From positions 62,001-126,000 of the forward strand of contig NZ_WSTC01000015.1 in assembly GCF_009789195.1 (NCBI RefSeq): a stretch of 64,000 nucleotides of DNA, in the 5' to 3' direction. Of the stretch, positions 50,010-60,855 are shown piece after piece (within the stretch, counting starts at the first letter, position 1; each line of letters starts with the position of its first letter). The stretch comes from Paenibacillus sp. MMS18-CY102 (GTDB taxonomy: Bacteria > Bacillota > Bacilli > Paenibacillales > Paenibacillaceae). The position numbers and the translations under genes are program-made. The notes under the pieces were generated by a model. It did not search any database and was not told the origin of the DNA. It saw only the letters and a list, made by a program, of their open reading frames with translations.

Positions 50010-51581
50010 CTATTGCTGCTCCGGCTTCGCCTGCCACTTCCCATTAACCCAGCTAATGCCGAACGAAATCGCGCCGAGCAACAGGAACACGATGATTTTG
50101 TACAGCGAGCTCTCGCCGCTTAGATCGATCAGAATCGCTTTAAGCGCGACCAGTACGATTACAATCGAACCAATCCATCGGAACGGGCGTTGGCGGCTGT
50201 AGGCTCCCCATAAAAACAGCAGCAATGCGTAGATGCCCCATGCGGCCGACAATGCCAGCTGAACACTGCCTGCCACGTCGTATTCCTCATATACATTGGT
50301 GATCTGAACCGTCAGCAAGCCACCAACGATAATATGGCTGAAGACAGCGTACATCACAGCAACGATTGAAGCCGACTCTTGATCGAGCGCTTTATATTTA
50401 ACCTGTCTGGATACATAGAAGCCAAAGGCTGCTAGCGCAACCCAAGCAATCGCTCCACCGTTCAAGAACGGAATATAGAGGCCGCCCAGCGGATTGAGCC
50501 TTGGCACATCCCATGCATGGGCAAACCAATAAATGCCCGTAAAGAACCATACGAACGAGCCGCCAAGAATTAACCAATCCGAGCGAAGCTTACGGCCCAC
50601 AAGTACCATAACGGTTGCGATAGCTGTCCATACGAAAGCGCCTACGAGCGGGCGGTAATCGGAGCCTGATCCAAGGCCCGACAGCCCAAGCAGCAATGCA
50701 ATGGCTGCTAACGCCGCATGGATATGGCCTGTAGCAGCAGATACAGCTGCCATTCGGAAACGATAGATAACAAGCGCAAGCACACCGTATAACCCGCCGA
50801 TTAGGAGCAATAGAACCGTCATCGCACCTTGCTCAGGAAGCAGCGCAGCTGCCCATGCCCCAAACAGTACTGTGTTTGCGAAGCTGAAATATACATTTAC
50901 GCCTGCAAGGCTGCTGCGCTCCCGCCATGCCGCAATGTAGAACGCTATCAAGTAGAACACAAATGCTGCAATCGCATACCGCATCAGCATGCTCCACCAA
51001 TTATCCGACTCTGGCAAGAAATGAATATAATATACGCCGTACAACAGCCAAGTAAATACGAATGCCGTTAAACGCAGCTCAATCCAGCCTTTCATGACGC
51101 TAATGGCAAACACAACACTGTTCATCACGAGCAAATAAAGGAACAGCTGCAGCACTTGATCCGTCTCAGGGCGCATGGCGAGCGGCGCAACCATTGATCC
51201 AAGCAGCGATACCATCATCAAAATGCGGGAATTAAACCGATATGCATAAGCGGCAACGGCAGTCGTTATCGCCGTCATAACGACTAACACCGTCATCGAT
51301 TCCCATAACGTCGTGTAGATGCCCGCATACGCTGCTGTTGTGTATCCGATTGCTGCCCCTAGCCCCGTGCCAAGCTCTCCGGCTAGCCCATATGCCGTTC
51401 CATTGCGATGAAGCTTCACGCCAATCGCAGCAGCCGCTGCACCAATGATTAAGCCAGCTCCTACTTTAATCGGGTCTGTGAGCCAGCCTTGATCCGCCGA
51501 ATATTTAAAGAGCGAAATGAACGCTGCCAATACGAACAGCGCGCCCAACGCTGTCGTCCAATGCTTTTTCCATAGTTCCAT
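50010..51581 (-). CDS. DUF2339 polytopic membrane protein
   Basis: The ~523-residue protein has at least fourteen hydrophobic helices almost end to end. Motifs typical of DUF2339 are visible (GWLTDPIKVGAGLIIGAAAA and GELGTGLGAAIGYTTAAYAG). Function of the family is unknown; it is considered an envelope protein. ATG 51581 lies eight bases after GGGAGG; the longer frame from 51620 is rejected. It follows a two-component system in the same direction, which may control it. Confidence 0.85.
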   Translation of the reverse strand: MELWKKHWTTALGALFVLAAFISLFKYSADQGWLTDPIKVGAGLIIGAAAAAIGVKLHRNGTAYGLAGELGTGLGAAIGYTTAAYAGIYTTLWESMTVLVVMTAITTAVAAYAYRFNSRILMMVSLLGSMVAPLAMRPETDQVLQLFLYLLVMNSVVFAISVMKGWIELRLTAFVFTWLLYGVYYIHFLPESDNWWSMLMRYAIAAFVFYLIAFYIAAWRERSSLAGVNVYFSFANTVLFGAWAAALLPEQGAMTVLLLLIGGLYGVLALVIYRFRMAAVSAATGHIHAALAAIALLLGLSGLGSGSDYRPLVGAFVWTAIATVMVLVGRKLRSDWLILGGSFVWFFTGIYWFAHAWDVPRLNPLGGLYIPFLNGGAIAWVALAAFGFYVSRQVKYKALDQESASIVAVMYAVFSHIIVGGLLTVQITNVYEEYDVAGSVQLALSAAWGIYALLLFLWGAYSRQRPFRWIGSIVIVLVALKAILIDLSGESSLYKIIVFLLLGAISFGISWVNGKWQAKPEQQ

Positions 51582-51698
51582 TACAAGCGCCTCCCGTTCG
51601 GGATGAAAGTTTAGGACCAAGTCCTAACACTTCCTATTCTACTCGCGCCTGCCAATGGGAATAGTACTAACTTTGCCTGGTACCAGTTGATTCTGCAG

Positions 51699-52385
51699 CT
51701 AAAACAGCCCCATATCCTTCGCTTTCTCAGCCGCTTCTTTACTGGTTCCTACACCGATTTTGCGCAAAATATTGCCTACGTGATTTTTCACAGTACGAAG
51801 CGATAAGAACGACCGCTCAGCGATCTGCGATTGGCTATAACCCTCATGAATCATCGATAGCACCTGCGCCTCGGCCGGCGTTACTTGACGCTTAAATTGG
51901 TCGACCTCGTACTCTCTCTCTACTTTCTTAAGTCGCCTAAGCTCCTCTAACACCAGCCTTGCCGCCGAGGCATCAATGGCCGAACGGTCCGCCGCCGCTT
52001 GGCGAATCGCATGTGGAATGTCCGCATAATTCGACTTTACAATATAGTTAACAGCCCCTGCGCGCAGCGCCTCCGACACGAACGCGCCATCTTCCATCGA
52101 TGTCAGCATAATGATTCGTGCAAAGGTAATCGCCGGCAGCTCCGACGCTAGCCGTAGCCCCGCTGGAGTATCCGCCATCATAATATCGAGTAAAATCACA
52201 TCAGGATTCGCGCTCGTACATAATGCCACAACCTGCTCAGGATCGCCTGTCTCTGCTATAACCGCAAGATTAGGTTCCGCACTTAAATAAAGGGACAGCC
52301 CTCGCCGCCACTCGGGATCATCCTCAACGAGCATGACACGAATTTCCCCTTCTTTCGCCTGCATGGATTGCTGCTGCCCGTTCAT
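51699..52385 (-). CDS. LuxR-type response regulator
   Basis: The ~228-residue regulator has a receiver domain (VMLVEDDPEWRRG, DVILLDIMMADTPAG with the phospho-acceptor Asp, and YIVKSNY with the conserved Lys) and a C-terminal LuxR HTH (VTPAEAQVLSMIHEGYSQSQ, then FLSLRTVKNHVGNILRKI). ATG 52385 overlaps the kinase stop by four bases (ATGA) and follows GGAG. It pairs with the upstream kinase. Confidence 0.92.
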   Translation of the reverse strand: MNGQQQSMQAKEGEIRVMLVEDDPEWRRGLSLYLSAEPNLAVIAETGDPEQVVALCTSANPDVILLDIMMADTPAGLRLASELPAITFARIIMLTSMEDGAFVSEALRAGAVNYIVKSNYADIPHAIRQAAADRSAIDASAARLVLEELRRLKKVEREYEVDQFKRQVTPAEAQVLSMIHEGYSQSQIAERSFLSLRTVKNHVGNILRKIGVGTSKEAAEKAKDMGLF

Positions 52386-53806
52386 TGCCTCACTCCTTCT
52401 TCGCATCCCCTGGCTTTCTCTGCGCTTTTCCCTGCTGCAGCCGCCTGCCTGCGCTTGATTGAACGTTTCAACGACGGGAACGAGAAGGTAACTTCTGTTC
52501 CGCTCCCCCATTCACTCGCAATGCGCAGTTCTCCGCCTTGTCGGTTCATAAGCTGGCTGCTATAAGCAAGGCCGAGCCCAAAATTCATTTCTTTGCCGCT
52601 CTTCGTCGTAAAGAACGGCTCCGTTACTTTCAGCAAATTATGCCGCTCGATGCCGCTGCCCGTATCTCGAATAGCGACCATCGCCCCTCGTTTGCCGCCT
52701 GAAACTATAATCGTCAGTTGCCCGCCTCTAGGCATCGCTTCCAACGCGTTACGGAGCACATTGTGGATGGCTTCCTCCGTCTGCGCAACGTCGGCAAATA
52801 CTTCAATCCCAGCATGCTCTTCTTGATAGATGATATGTACGCCAGCAGCTTCAGCCGCCACTGTAACGGCTTCGGTCTGCCTTCGCACAAGCTCTTCCAC
52901 ATTCACAACTTCCGGGCTTAAAACAAGCTCCTGCGTCCGCTCGTGAACGCTTCGAATCATCGCCTCTATATGCTCTGCTGCGCGTACAATGACCGCTGCA
53001 TCCTCCCGGTTGCCCGCTCCCGCGGTTGACCGTCCCATATGTTCAGCGAACAGCTTGATTTTGGCGATATCATTCTTAATGGCATGATTCATCATCGCCG
53101 TCCCGCTCGTAATCGCCCGCATGGAGGAATCTAAACGGCGGCGCTCAATCATGAGCTGGACGCCGAGAAACCCATATTTGAACAAGGATACGACAAATAT
53201 GCCGAACCCAACCGGGATGGACCACACGTTATACCGCCACATCCGATAAACGCCGAGTACGGGCAAAATGTAATTCATCGCCACGGCAAACAAAACTGCC
53301 GGCAGCACGGCCGCCGTTACAATCAAATGCGCACGCCGCTCCGCAGGATGCGTCGCTCGTTTTGTTATAATGATTAACGTTCCAAGAACGCTATATGGAA
53401 TTGCCCAGCATGCTAGAGGGCCATAGGGTACCGGCAAATGGTCTGCAATCGGCACACCGAGCATAATAATAGGCGGAATAAGTGCTGCATACGGCAATAT
53501 CTTAGCCACTCGACGCGGAATCGCTTCCGTATGATAGCCCGCCGCAAACAACAAATAGCTGTATGGCAAGCCATAATAGCTAATCCACGAGCATCCACGT
53601 TGAAGCCTGCGCAGCAGCAGCACTTTCGTTTCAAGCGCCGCAGCGCTGCTCTCATACGCCACAATCCAGCTTTCCATGACGGAAGCCAGCGCGCCGATCC
53701 CACCGCAGAAAGCGACCAAGCTCAGCCATCTAACTGCTGGGCTCCTCCGGTTTGTTAAAAGCAGCAACAGCGAAGTCATCCACAATATGGCCATTACGAA
53801 CGTCAT
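52382..53806 (-). CDS. Membrane sensor histidine kinase with 7TM-like input
   Basis: The 474-residue kinase has about seven N-terminal membrane helices (residues 1-215) and no extracellular domain of size. The H-box is TAMMNHAIKNDIAKI (H241), an unusual form (NHAIKND) in place of HEIRNP; it is seen in kinases of the NtrY-like/HisKA_7TM type. The N-box VLRNALEAM, the G1 box DTGSGI and GLGLAYSSQL are intact. The C terminus is basic and low complexity. AAGGAG precedes ATG. Its partner is the overlapping LuxR-type regulator. Confidence 0.9.
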   Translation of the reverse strand: MTFVMAILWMTSLLLLLTNRRSPAVRWLSLVAFCGGIGALASVMESWIVAYESSAAALETKVLLLRRLQRGCSWISYYGLPYSYLLFAAGYHTEAIPRRVAKILPYAALIPPIIMLGVPIADHLPVPYGPLACWAIPYSVLGTLIIITKRATHPAERRAHLIVTAAVLPAVLFAVAMNYILPVLGVYRMWRYNVWSIPVGFGIFVVSLFKYGFLGVQLMIERRRLDSSMRAITSGTAMMNHAIKNDIAKIKLFAEHMGRSTAGAGNREDAAVIVRAAEHIEAMIRSVHERTQELVLSPEVVNVEELVRRQTEAVTVAAEAAGVHIIYQEEHAGIEVFADVAQTEEAIHNVLRNALEAMPRGGQLTIIVSGGKRGAMVAIRDTGSGIERHNLLKVTEPFFTTKSGKEMNFGLGLAYSSQLMNRQGGELRIASEWGSGTEVTFSFPSLKRSIKRRQAAAAGKSAEKARGCEEGVRQ

Positions 53807-53930
53807 GACAGTAATCTCCTTATCTGTAACAGTGAAAAGTGGAAACCTGTCTCATTATAGCATGTAACTACTGCCCCCCTGTTTAAAGACCTGCTAAAGC
53901 CCGCTCCTTCCCCCCTCCCCTATACAAAAT

Positions 53931-53960
53931 AAAAAAACGCCTTCCTCAAGGCGGTTTTCT
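53931..53960 (-). terminator. Terminator after the DUF1697 gene
   Basis: CGCCTT (53938-53943) pairs with AAGGCG (53948-53953) with flanking A/T pairing; the minus strand then reads seven T residues. Confidence 0.85.
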
Positions 53961-53987
53961 ATCTATCTTTTATTTCGTTTATGCAGT

Positions 53988-54551
53988 CTAGCCTTCAACC
54001 ATCGCATTCGCAAGCTGGACTAGCTTATTGATCGTTTTCCAATTTCGTGTCGTGGTCGGCACGCCTAGCTTCTCGATTTGCACCGCTAGCTTGGAATTCC
54101 GTATGCTCTCATTAAATAAAAGAAAAATATTGTTTCCTGCGACCCGATACTGCTCCTCTGGTGTGGCATATGTGCTCAGCTTGTCCAGCCGCTCAGCCTG
54201 AGGCTCCTCTTGCAGCATCGTAACGTAGAGGCTCTCGCTATCGGAAGCCGCTTCTGCATGGGCAATTTGCTCCATTGTAAACGGACAGTCCGCTACTATC
54301 GCATTCAATTGGCCAGACGTTCTTATGATCACCTTAAGCTTGATCTGAAACGACCGCTCCACCTCTTGCTCAATGCGCTGGCGCAGCGTATCCTCATCCT
54401 CACCTGATTCAAGCAGCACGTTACCACTTTGAATATAGGTTTGAACCTTCGACAAGCCCAGCCCTTCCAGTGCTTCCCTTAGATCGGCCATTTTGATTTT
54501 ATTTTTCCCGCCTACGTTAATGCCCCTAAGCAATGCAATATATATCGTCAT
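53988..54551 (-). CDS. DUF1697 protein
   Basis: The 187-residue protein starts YIALLRGINVGGKNKIKMAD and continues YIQSGNVLLES, the DUF1697 signature (the start is written MTIYIALLRGINVGGKNK). The family is widespread and uncharacterised; a ferredoxin-like fold is likely. It is soluble with no signal peptide. It lies 40 bases downstream of the leuA terminator and is a separate unit with its own terminator. Confidence 0.9.
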   Translation of the reverse strand: MTIYIALLRGINVGGKNKIKMADLREALEGLGLSKVQTYIQSGNVLLESGEDEDTLRQRIEQEVERSFQIKLKVIIRTSGQLNAIVADCPFTMEQIAHAEAASDSESLYVTMLQEEPQAERLDKLSTYATPEEQYRVAGNNIFLLFNESIRNSKLAVQIEKLGVPTTTRNWKTINKLVQLANAMVEG

Positions 54552-54589
54552 CTCTCCACCGCTTTCCAGCCATTGTACCTAACAGTATA

Positions 54590-54651
54590 CAAAAGCCCCT
54601 CTTACGCCAATGGCCATTCTCATGGTGTCCATCATCGTTCAAGGGGCTTTC
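54590..54651 (-). terminator. Terminator after leuA
   Basis: AAAGCCCCT (54592-54600) pairs with AGGGGCTTT (54642-54650); the minus strand then reads TTTTGTATAC. It ends the ilvB-ilvN-ilvC-leuA transcript. Confidence 0.85.
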
Positions 54652-54664
54652 ATTGTTATTGCGA

Positions 54665-56209
54665 TTAGATGAGGCTCATCTTGTCGCGGCGTCCCGGTGA
54701 TTGGCGCTTGTCAATCAAACGGTTCAATGCGTCAACATAAGCACGTGCGCTCGCTTCAAGAATATCCGTGCTCAGGCCGCGGCCTTGTGCCGTTACTTCG
54801 TTCTGGAGCAGAACGACATGAACTTCGCCAAGCGCGTCCTTGCCGTGCGAGACCGACTTGATGGAGTAGTCCTCCAGTTCAACTTCCTCGCCCGTCAGCT
54901 TATCGATGGCATTATAGATCGCGTCAACGGAGCCATTGCCCTCCGCCGTTGCTTCTTTAACGCCCTCGTTCGTTTTCTCGATGCGGATCGTTGCAGTCGG
55001 CACCGATTGGTTGCCGTAATGCACTTCAATCGTCTGGAACGAATAGATGCTTGGGGACTCCGCCAGCTTCTCTTCCAGCATCGCATGAATGTCTTCGTCG
55101 GTTACATCCTTTTTACGGTCAGCAACGTCCTTAAACTTTGCAAATGCCACGTTCACCGCTTCGTCTTCCAGCTCGTAGCCAAGGTCAATCAGCTTCTCAC
55201 GGAAAGCGTGGCGTCCGGAGTGCTTGCCGAGGACCAGCTTCGATTCCTTCAGCCCGATCGTCTCTGGCGAGATAATCTCGTACGTCGTTTTCTCTTTGAG
55301 CATGCCATCCTGATGGATGCCCGACTCGTGAGCGAACGCGTTCGCGCCGACAATCGCTTTGTTGCCCGGTACCGGCATGCCAGTCAGCTTGCTGACCAGA
55401 CGGCTCGTCTTCGCAATTTCCTTCAGGTTAAGCGACGTCGTCGCCCCGAAGTAATCAGCACGAGTAGCCAGCGCCAATGCTACCTCTTCGATCGCCGTAT
55501 TGCCTGCACGCTCGCCAATGCCGTTGATCGTGCCCTCAATCTGGTCAGCACCGTTGAGGACAGCGGCCAGCGCGTTCGCCGTCGCCATGCCGAGGTCATC
55601 GTGGCAGTGCGCGCTCAGCTGAATTTTCTCGATGCCCGTTACGTTCTCTTTAAGCGTCTTGAAAATGTTGCCGAACTCTAGCGGATTCAAATAACCAACC
55701 GTGTCTGGAATATTAACGACAGTCGCGCCTGCGCGAATTGCCATTTCCGTTACTTGCACGAGGAAATCAAGCTCCGTACGTCCAGCGTCCTCTGGTGAAA
55801 ACTCGATTTTGGAGAAATATTGCTTCGCATAACGAATCGCACGCTCAGCCGTCTCCAGCACTTGGTCCTTCTCCATGCGCAGCTTGTGCTTGCGATGGAT
55901 TGGGCTCGTTGCTAAGAACAAGTGAAGGCAAGGGTCCTGCGCGTCCTTCAACGCTTCACGAGCTGCATCGATATCTTGCTCGCGGGAACGCGACAAGCCG
56001 ATAACGCTTGCATTCTTAACGGCACGGGCAACCGCATTTACTGCGGCCAAGTCGCCGGGGGACGCAGCCGGGAAGCCAGCCTCCATACGGTCGACTCCGA
56101 GCTTTTCGAGCTGCAAAGCGATTTCCACTTTTTCTTTCGTATTCAAGTTAACGCCCGGAGATTGCTCCCCGTCGCGGAGTGTCGTGTCGAAAATATAAAT
56201 CTTGCGCAT
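54665..56209 (-). CDS. leuA: 2-isopropylmalate synthase
   Basis: The 514-residue enzyme condenses acetyl-CoA with 2-oxoisovalerate, the first step of leucine synthesis. [15 protein letters not shown] at residues ~8-22 is the DRE-TIM motif; [17 protein letters not shown] supplies the metal-binding His pair; the C-terminal ~130 residues (about 385-500) are the Leu-binding regulatory domain. ATG 56209 follows GGAGG by nine bases; the longer upstream frame is not needed. It lies 136 bases after ilvC, with a large hairpin in the gap, and ends at a terminator. Confidence 0.97.
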   Translation of the reverse strand: MRKIYIFDTTLRDGEQSPGVNLNTKEKVEIALQLEKLGVDRMEAGFPAASPGDLAAVNAVARAVKNASVIGLSRSREQDIDAAREALKDAQDPCLHLFLATSPIHRKHKLRMEKDQVLETAERAIRYAKQYFSKIEFSPEDAGRTELDFLVQVTEMAIRAGATVVNIPDTVGYLNPLEFGNIFKTLKENVTGIEKIQLSAHCHDDLGMATANALAAVLNGADQIEGTINGIGERAGNTAIEEVALALATRADYFGATTSLNLKEIAKTSRLVSKLTGMPVPGNKAIVGANAFAHESGIHQDGMLKEKTTYEIISPETIGLKESKLVLGKHSGRHAFREKLIDLGYELEDEAVNVAFAKFKDVADRKKDVTDEDIHAMLEEKLAESPSIYSFQTIEVHYGNQSVPTATIRIEKTNEGVKEATAEGNGSVDAIYNAIDKLTGEEVELEDYSIKSVSHGKDALGEVHVVLLQNEVTAQGRGLSTDILEASARAYVDALNRLIDKRQSPGRRDKMSLI

Positions 56210-56235
56210 GCCGTTACACCTCCGGGAAACTAAAT

Positions 56236-56318
56236 GTCCCGGTGCAAGCAGACATGCACGGTGGGCATCCATCCGAAGAGGGATGCCCACGGCTGTCCGT
56301 GAACCGGGATAAGTTAAT
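56236..56318 (-). promoter_or_regulatory. Large nested hairpin between ilvC and leuA
   Basis: A perfect ten-base stem GTGGGCATCC (56261-56270) / GGATGCCCAC (56281-56290) is enclosed by further pairing: CACGG with CCGTG, and TCCCGGT with ACCGGGA. No T tract follows, so it is not a simple terminator. It may be a processing or stability element. Confidence 0.7.
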
Positions 56319-56345
56319 GCTTATAATCGCTTGTACAAGCGGTTA

Positions 56346-57545
<1,200 letters not shown>

Positions 57546-57615
57546 TCATACATGATCTGAGCGTCGAAAGATAATGGGTTTCCTTATGCAATAAGATAAG
57601 TTGGCCCGTACGATA

Positions 57616-58101
57616 CTATTTCGCGTTGCCGCGAATCATAGCCGTGACACCTGTACGGGACAGCTCGCGAATGCCGTAAGGCTTGAGAAGCTCGACCATT
57701 GCATCGATTTTCTCCGTATCGCCTACAACTTGCACGATCATGGTCGATGGACCGATATCCACAATAGCTGCACGGAACGTCTCGACGACGCCGAGCACCT
57801 CCGGCCGAGCCGCGGGCTCCGCGCCCACCTTGATGAGCGCGAGCTCGCGGGCAACCATCGGGCTGCCGCTGACATCGACAACTTTGATTACGTCGATCAG
57901 CTTATAAAGCTGCTTCGTAATTTGCTCCAGCGTGTTATCGTCACCTGACGTTACGATAACCATGCGGGACAAGCCTGGCTCTTCACTTGAGCCTACCGTA
58001 ATGCTCTCAATATTAAAGCCGCGGCGGCCGAACAGGCCAGATACGCGCTGAAGTACGCCGGGCTGATCATTTACGAGGACTGCTACCGTATGTTTCTTCA
58101 T
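57616..58101 (-). CDS. ilvN: Acetolactate synthase small (regulatory) subunit
   Basis: The 161-residue protein has an N-terminal ACT domain (HTVAVLVNDQPGVLQRVSGL and RGFNIESITVG) for valine feedback and a C-terminal domain (residues 80-160) typical of IlvN/IlvH. It activates IlvB and confers feedback control. ATG overlaps the ilvB stop (ATGA). The spacer to ilvC is about 280 bases and contains the long inverted repeat. Confidence 0.96.
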   Translation of the reverse strand: MKKHTVAVLVNDQPGVLQRVSGLFGRRGFNIESITVGSSEEPGLSRMVIVTSGDDNTLEQITKQLYKLIDVIKVVDVSGSPMVARELALIKVGAEPAARPEVLGVVETFRAAIVDIGPSTMIVQVVGDTEKIDAMVELLKPYGIRELSRTGVTAMIRGNAK

Positions 58102-59846
58102 TCCGTTTCCCCCAAGATCATTTCGTCGATCGTGTTTCCTTGCGTAACCATTGGATACACGTTTTCTCCTTTGCGGACGACGAATTCAACGACCGCAGGA
58201 CCAGGATGGGCAAGCGCCGCTTCCCATGCTGCACGCGCTTCTTCCTTGTTCGTAGCACGGAAACCTTTTACGCCATAAGCGTCTGCAAGCTTAACGAAGT
58301 CTGGGCTTCCTGCCAGATCGATATGGCTATAACGGTTGTCATAGATGATTTCTTGCCACTGGCGAACCATGCCCAGCACTTGGTTGTTAATGATCGCAAC
58401 CTTAACAGGGATGTTGTTAATCGCGCAGATTGCAAGCTCTTGCGCACACATCTGCATGCCGCCGTCACCGTTGATGGAAACGACTGTGCGATCCGGATTC
58501 GCCATCTGGGCGCCAATGGCCGAAGGGAAACCGAAGCCCATCGTGCCAAGGCCGCCGGATGTTACGAACGAGCGCGGCTTATTGAATTTGTAATATTGCG
58601 CAGCCCACATTTGGTGTTGGCCTACGTCCGTCGTGACGATTGCATCGCCATTAGTCGTCTCGTGAAGAAGCTCAACGACCCATTGCGGCTTCAGCTCGAC
58701 ATCCGAATCCACATACGACAGTGGATTTTCAGCCTTCATCTTCGTAATCAGTGCGCGCCAAGCGTCCGCTTTCGTCGCTGGTTTAGCATCTTGGTTCGCC
58801 AATTCGAGCACGGTTTTAATATCGCCAACGATTGGAATGTCTGTAGCAACGTTCTTGCCAATCTCTGCTGGATCGATATCAATATGGACGATCTTCGCGT
58901 TCGGCGCAAAGCCGTCCAGCTTCATCGTAACGCGGTCATCGAAGCGCGCGCCGATATTGATAAGAAGATCCGAACCTTGAATCGCTTTATTCGACGCGTA
59001 AGCGCCGTGCATGCCTGGCATGCCTACCCACAGGTCGTTGCCGCTTGGGAAGCCGCCAAGGCCTAGAAGTGTAGTCGTTACTGGAATATTCGTTTTCGTT
59101 GCGAATGCCAGCAGCTCCTCATGGGCGCCGGAATATACAACGCCGCCGCCTGCAAGAATGAGCGGGCGCTCTGCTTCTTCAATCGCTTTAAGCATCTTGT
59201 CAACTTGCTGCTTCTTAGGCGATACCGTTGGGTTATAGCCGCGAAGCGCTACTTCGCCAACTGCTGGCTTAAACAATGTTTTGTGCGCCGATACGTCCTT
59301 CGGAATATCGATGAGAACCGGGCCTTTACGGCCGGAATTCGCGATATGGAACGCTTCATGAATGACGCGTGGCAGATCCTCTACGTTACGTACAAGGTAG
59401 CTGTGCTTCGTGATCGGCATCGTAATGCCTGTGATGTCCGCTTCTTGGAACGCATCTGTACCAATTGCCGAAGTCGCAACGTTGCCTGTAATGACAACGA
59501 GCGGAACAGAATCCATATACGCCGTTGCGATGCCTGTTACCAAGTTTGTAGCGCCTGGACCAGATGTTGCGATACAGACGCCAACCTTGCCGCTAGCACG
59601 CGCGTAGCCGTCTGCAGCATGGATTGCCCCTTGCTCATGGCGGGTCAGAATATGATTGAAATCATCAAATCCGTGCATCGCATCGTAGATATACAATACG
59701 GCACCGCCCGGATAGCCGAATACGCATTCGACACCCTCCAGCACTAGACTGCGAAGCAATATTTCCGAACCGGAAATGACCTCCGGTTTGCTCATTTTCT
59801 CGATAAGCTCTTGTTTTGAACGAAGCGTTGTCCCTTGCGTCGCCAT
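58098..59846 (-). CDS. ilvB: Acetolactate synthase large subunit
   Basis: The 582-residue ThDP enzyme forms acetolactate or acetohydroxybutyrate. The catalytic Glu is E71 in HEQGAIHAADGYARASG. The ThDP/Mg motif is GDGGMQMCAQELAICAINN with the following NN. A central FAD-type domain (about 200-350) is present. Length is normal. ATG follows AAGGAGA. It is the first gene of the operon and lies behind a Leu T-box with terminator. Confidence 0.97.
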   Translation of the reverse strand: MATQGTTLRSKQELIEKMSKPEVISGSEILLRSLVLEGVECVFGYPGGAVLYIYDAMHGFDDFNHILTRHEQGAIHAADGYARASGKVGVCIATSGPGATNLVTGIATAYMDSVPLVVITGNVATSAIGTDAFQEADITGITMPITKHSYLVRNVEDLPRVIHEAFHIANSGRKGPVLIDIPKDVSAHKTLFKPAVGEVALRGYNPTVSPKKQQVDKMLKAIEEAERPLILAGGGVVYSGAHEELLAFATKTNIPVTTTLLGLGGFPSGNDLWVGMPGMHGAYASNKAIQGSDLLINIGARFDDRVTMKLDGFAPNAKIVHIDIDPAEIGKNVATDIPIVGDIKTVLELANQDAKPATKADAWRALITKMKAENPLSYVDSDVELKPQWVVELLHETTNGDAIVTTDVGQHQMWAAQYYKFNKPRSFVTSGGLGTMGFGFPSAIGAQMANPDRTVVSINGDGGMQMCAQELAICAINNIPVKVAIINNQVLGMVRQWQEIIYDNRYSHIDLAGSPDFVKLADAYGVKGFRATNKEEARAAWEAALAHPGPAVVEFVVRKGENVYPMVTQGNTIDEMILGETE

Positions 59847-59881
59847 CCTTCATCTCTCCTTTCATTCAACCAACAAACAAC

Positions 59882-60214
59882 AAAAAAGCCTTTCGCCTCC
59901 GTTGCTTCCAATTAAGCAACGGGACGAAAGGCATATCTTCCGTGGTACCACCCAGATTTGTTACGCATCTCGCAATGCATAACCTCGACAGGTAAGAACA
60001 GCGCGAACGCCAAACATTCCTACCATGAGCACAGTAACGTGTGCCAAGCGATTCTCCCTAATGCGCGAATTGTATTCGCTTTTCAAGAGAATGGCTCCGA
60101 GGTGAGCTCGTCGAAAAGGGGTTTTGGCGATGGTTGCAGCAAATTCCATCCGCTCTCTGAGCAAAAGAGCCCTTAACACTTCGTCCTCATCATTGCCGAT
60201 TACGTATTAGCTTA
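59882..60214 (-). promoter_or_regulatory. T-box leader of the ilv-leu operon (Leu, CTC specifier)
   Basis: The T-box core GGGTGGTACCACGG is at 59941-59953. The terminator follows: arms 59914-59932 and 59888-59907 pair over 19-20 bases, then six T. In Stem I, CTC at 60106-60104 in GAGCTCACCTC has the same flanking pattern as the TTC of the pheS leader, so the specifier is most likely Leu CTC, as reported for B. subtilis ilv-leu. Confidence 0.93.
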
Positions 60215-60220
60215 AACCCT

Positions 60221-60249
60221 ATTATATGCCTGGTGATTACGTTCGTCAA
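60221..60249 (-). promoter_or_regulatory. Sigma-A promoter of the ilv-leu operon
   Basis: TTGACG (60249-60244) and perfect TATAAT (60226-60221) are separated by exactly 17 bases, just upstream of the T-box leader. Confidence 0.9.
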
Positions 60250-60350
60250 GCCTAGTATGCAACAGGCACGGAAAAGTTATGTATCGATATAACCAGCCAT
60301 TACGGCATCGCATACACTATTGCAACGAACGCGCAAGGAGGCTGCCGCCA

Positions 60351-60839
60351 GTGCCTATTCGCATAAGAAAAGCCCGACTAGATGATTCGCCTATTCTGGA
60401 GCTGATTCGCAAAGAAATTATCCCTTACTCCTACCTATACTCCTTGCATGACGCTCCTACGTCCGAGGAACTCCGCGCCCGGCTTGATATTGGCGCCACG
60501 CATGTCGCTGCATATTCAGTAACAAATGATACTTATGCATTCGTCCACTCCATCGCACAAGGCGAAACGTTATACGTTGATCTTCTGGCCGTGCATCCAA
60601 CTTGCCGCAAACGCGGCACAGGGAAACGATTAATGGAGGCTGCAGAAGCCTATGGGCTAGCGCAAGGCTGTACAACGTCCCTGTTATATGTTGACCAAAG
60701 CAACGGCGCGGCACTTCGGTTTTATGAGAACCTCGGTTACCGCGCCACTCGATTCGTCGAACCGATTCGCTGCCATGAAATGAAAAAGCCTCTAGGCAGC
60801 CCATTGCTCACCCGGCGTTCTTCTAACCGCCGCCGCTAG
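60351..60839 (+). CDS. GNAT-family N-acetyltransferase
   Basis: The 162-residue protein has the GNAT fold: IRIRKARLDDSPILELIRKE at the N terminus, LYVDLLAVHPTCRKRGTGKR (motif A, R-x-x-G-x-G/A acetyl-CoA loop as RKRGTGKRLM), and ALRFYENLGYRATRF (motif B). The substrate is unknown. GTG 60351 is nine bases after GGAGG; the longer frame from 60279 is unsupported. Its stop lies 16 bases from the end of a convergent gene. Confidence 0.88.
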   Translation: MPIRIRKARLDDSPILELIRKEIIPYSYLYSLHDAPTSEELRARLDIGATHVAAYSVTNDTYAFVHSIAQGETLYVDLLAVHPTCRKRGTGKRLMEAAEAYGLAQGCTTSLLYVDQSNGAALRFYENLGYRATRFVEPIRCHEMKKPLGSPLLTRRSSNRRR

Positions 60840-60855
60840 CTACTGGCCGATTGGC

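Noticed and set aside
54701-55681. A 326-codon plus-strand frame opposite leuA
   Set aside because: It is antisense to a clear leuA, has no ribosome site and no recognisable motif; long antisense frames arise from codon bias.
58140-59066. A 308-codon plus-strand frame opposite ilvB
   Set aside because: Antisense to ilvB, no start context, no family pattern.
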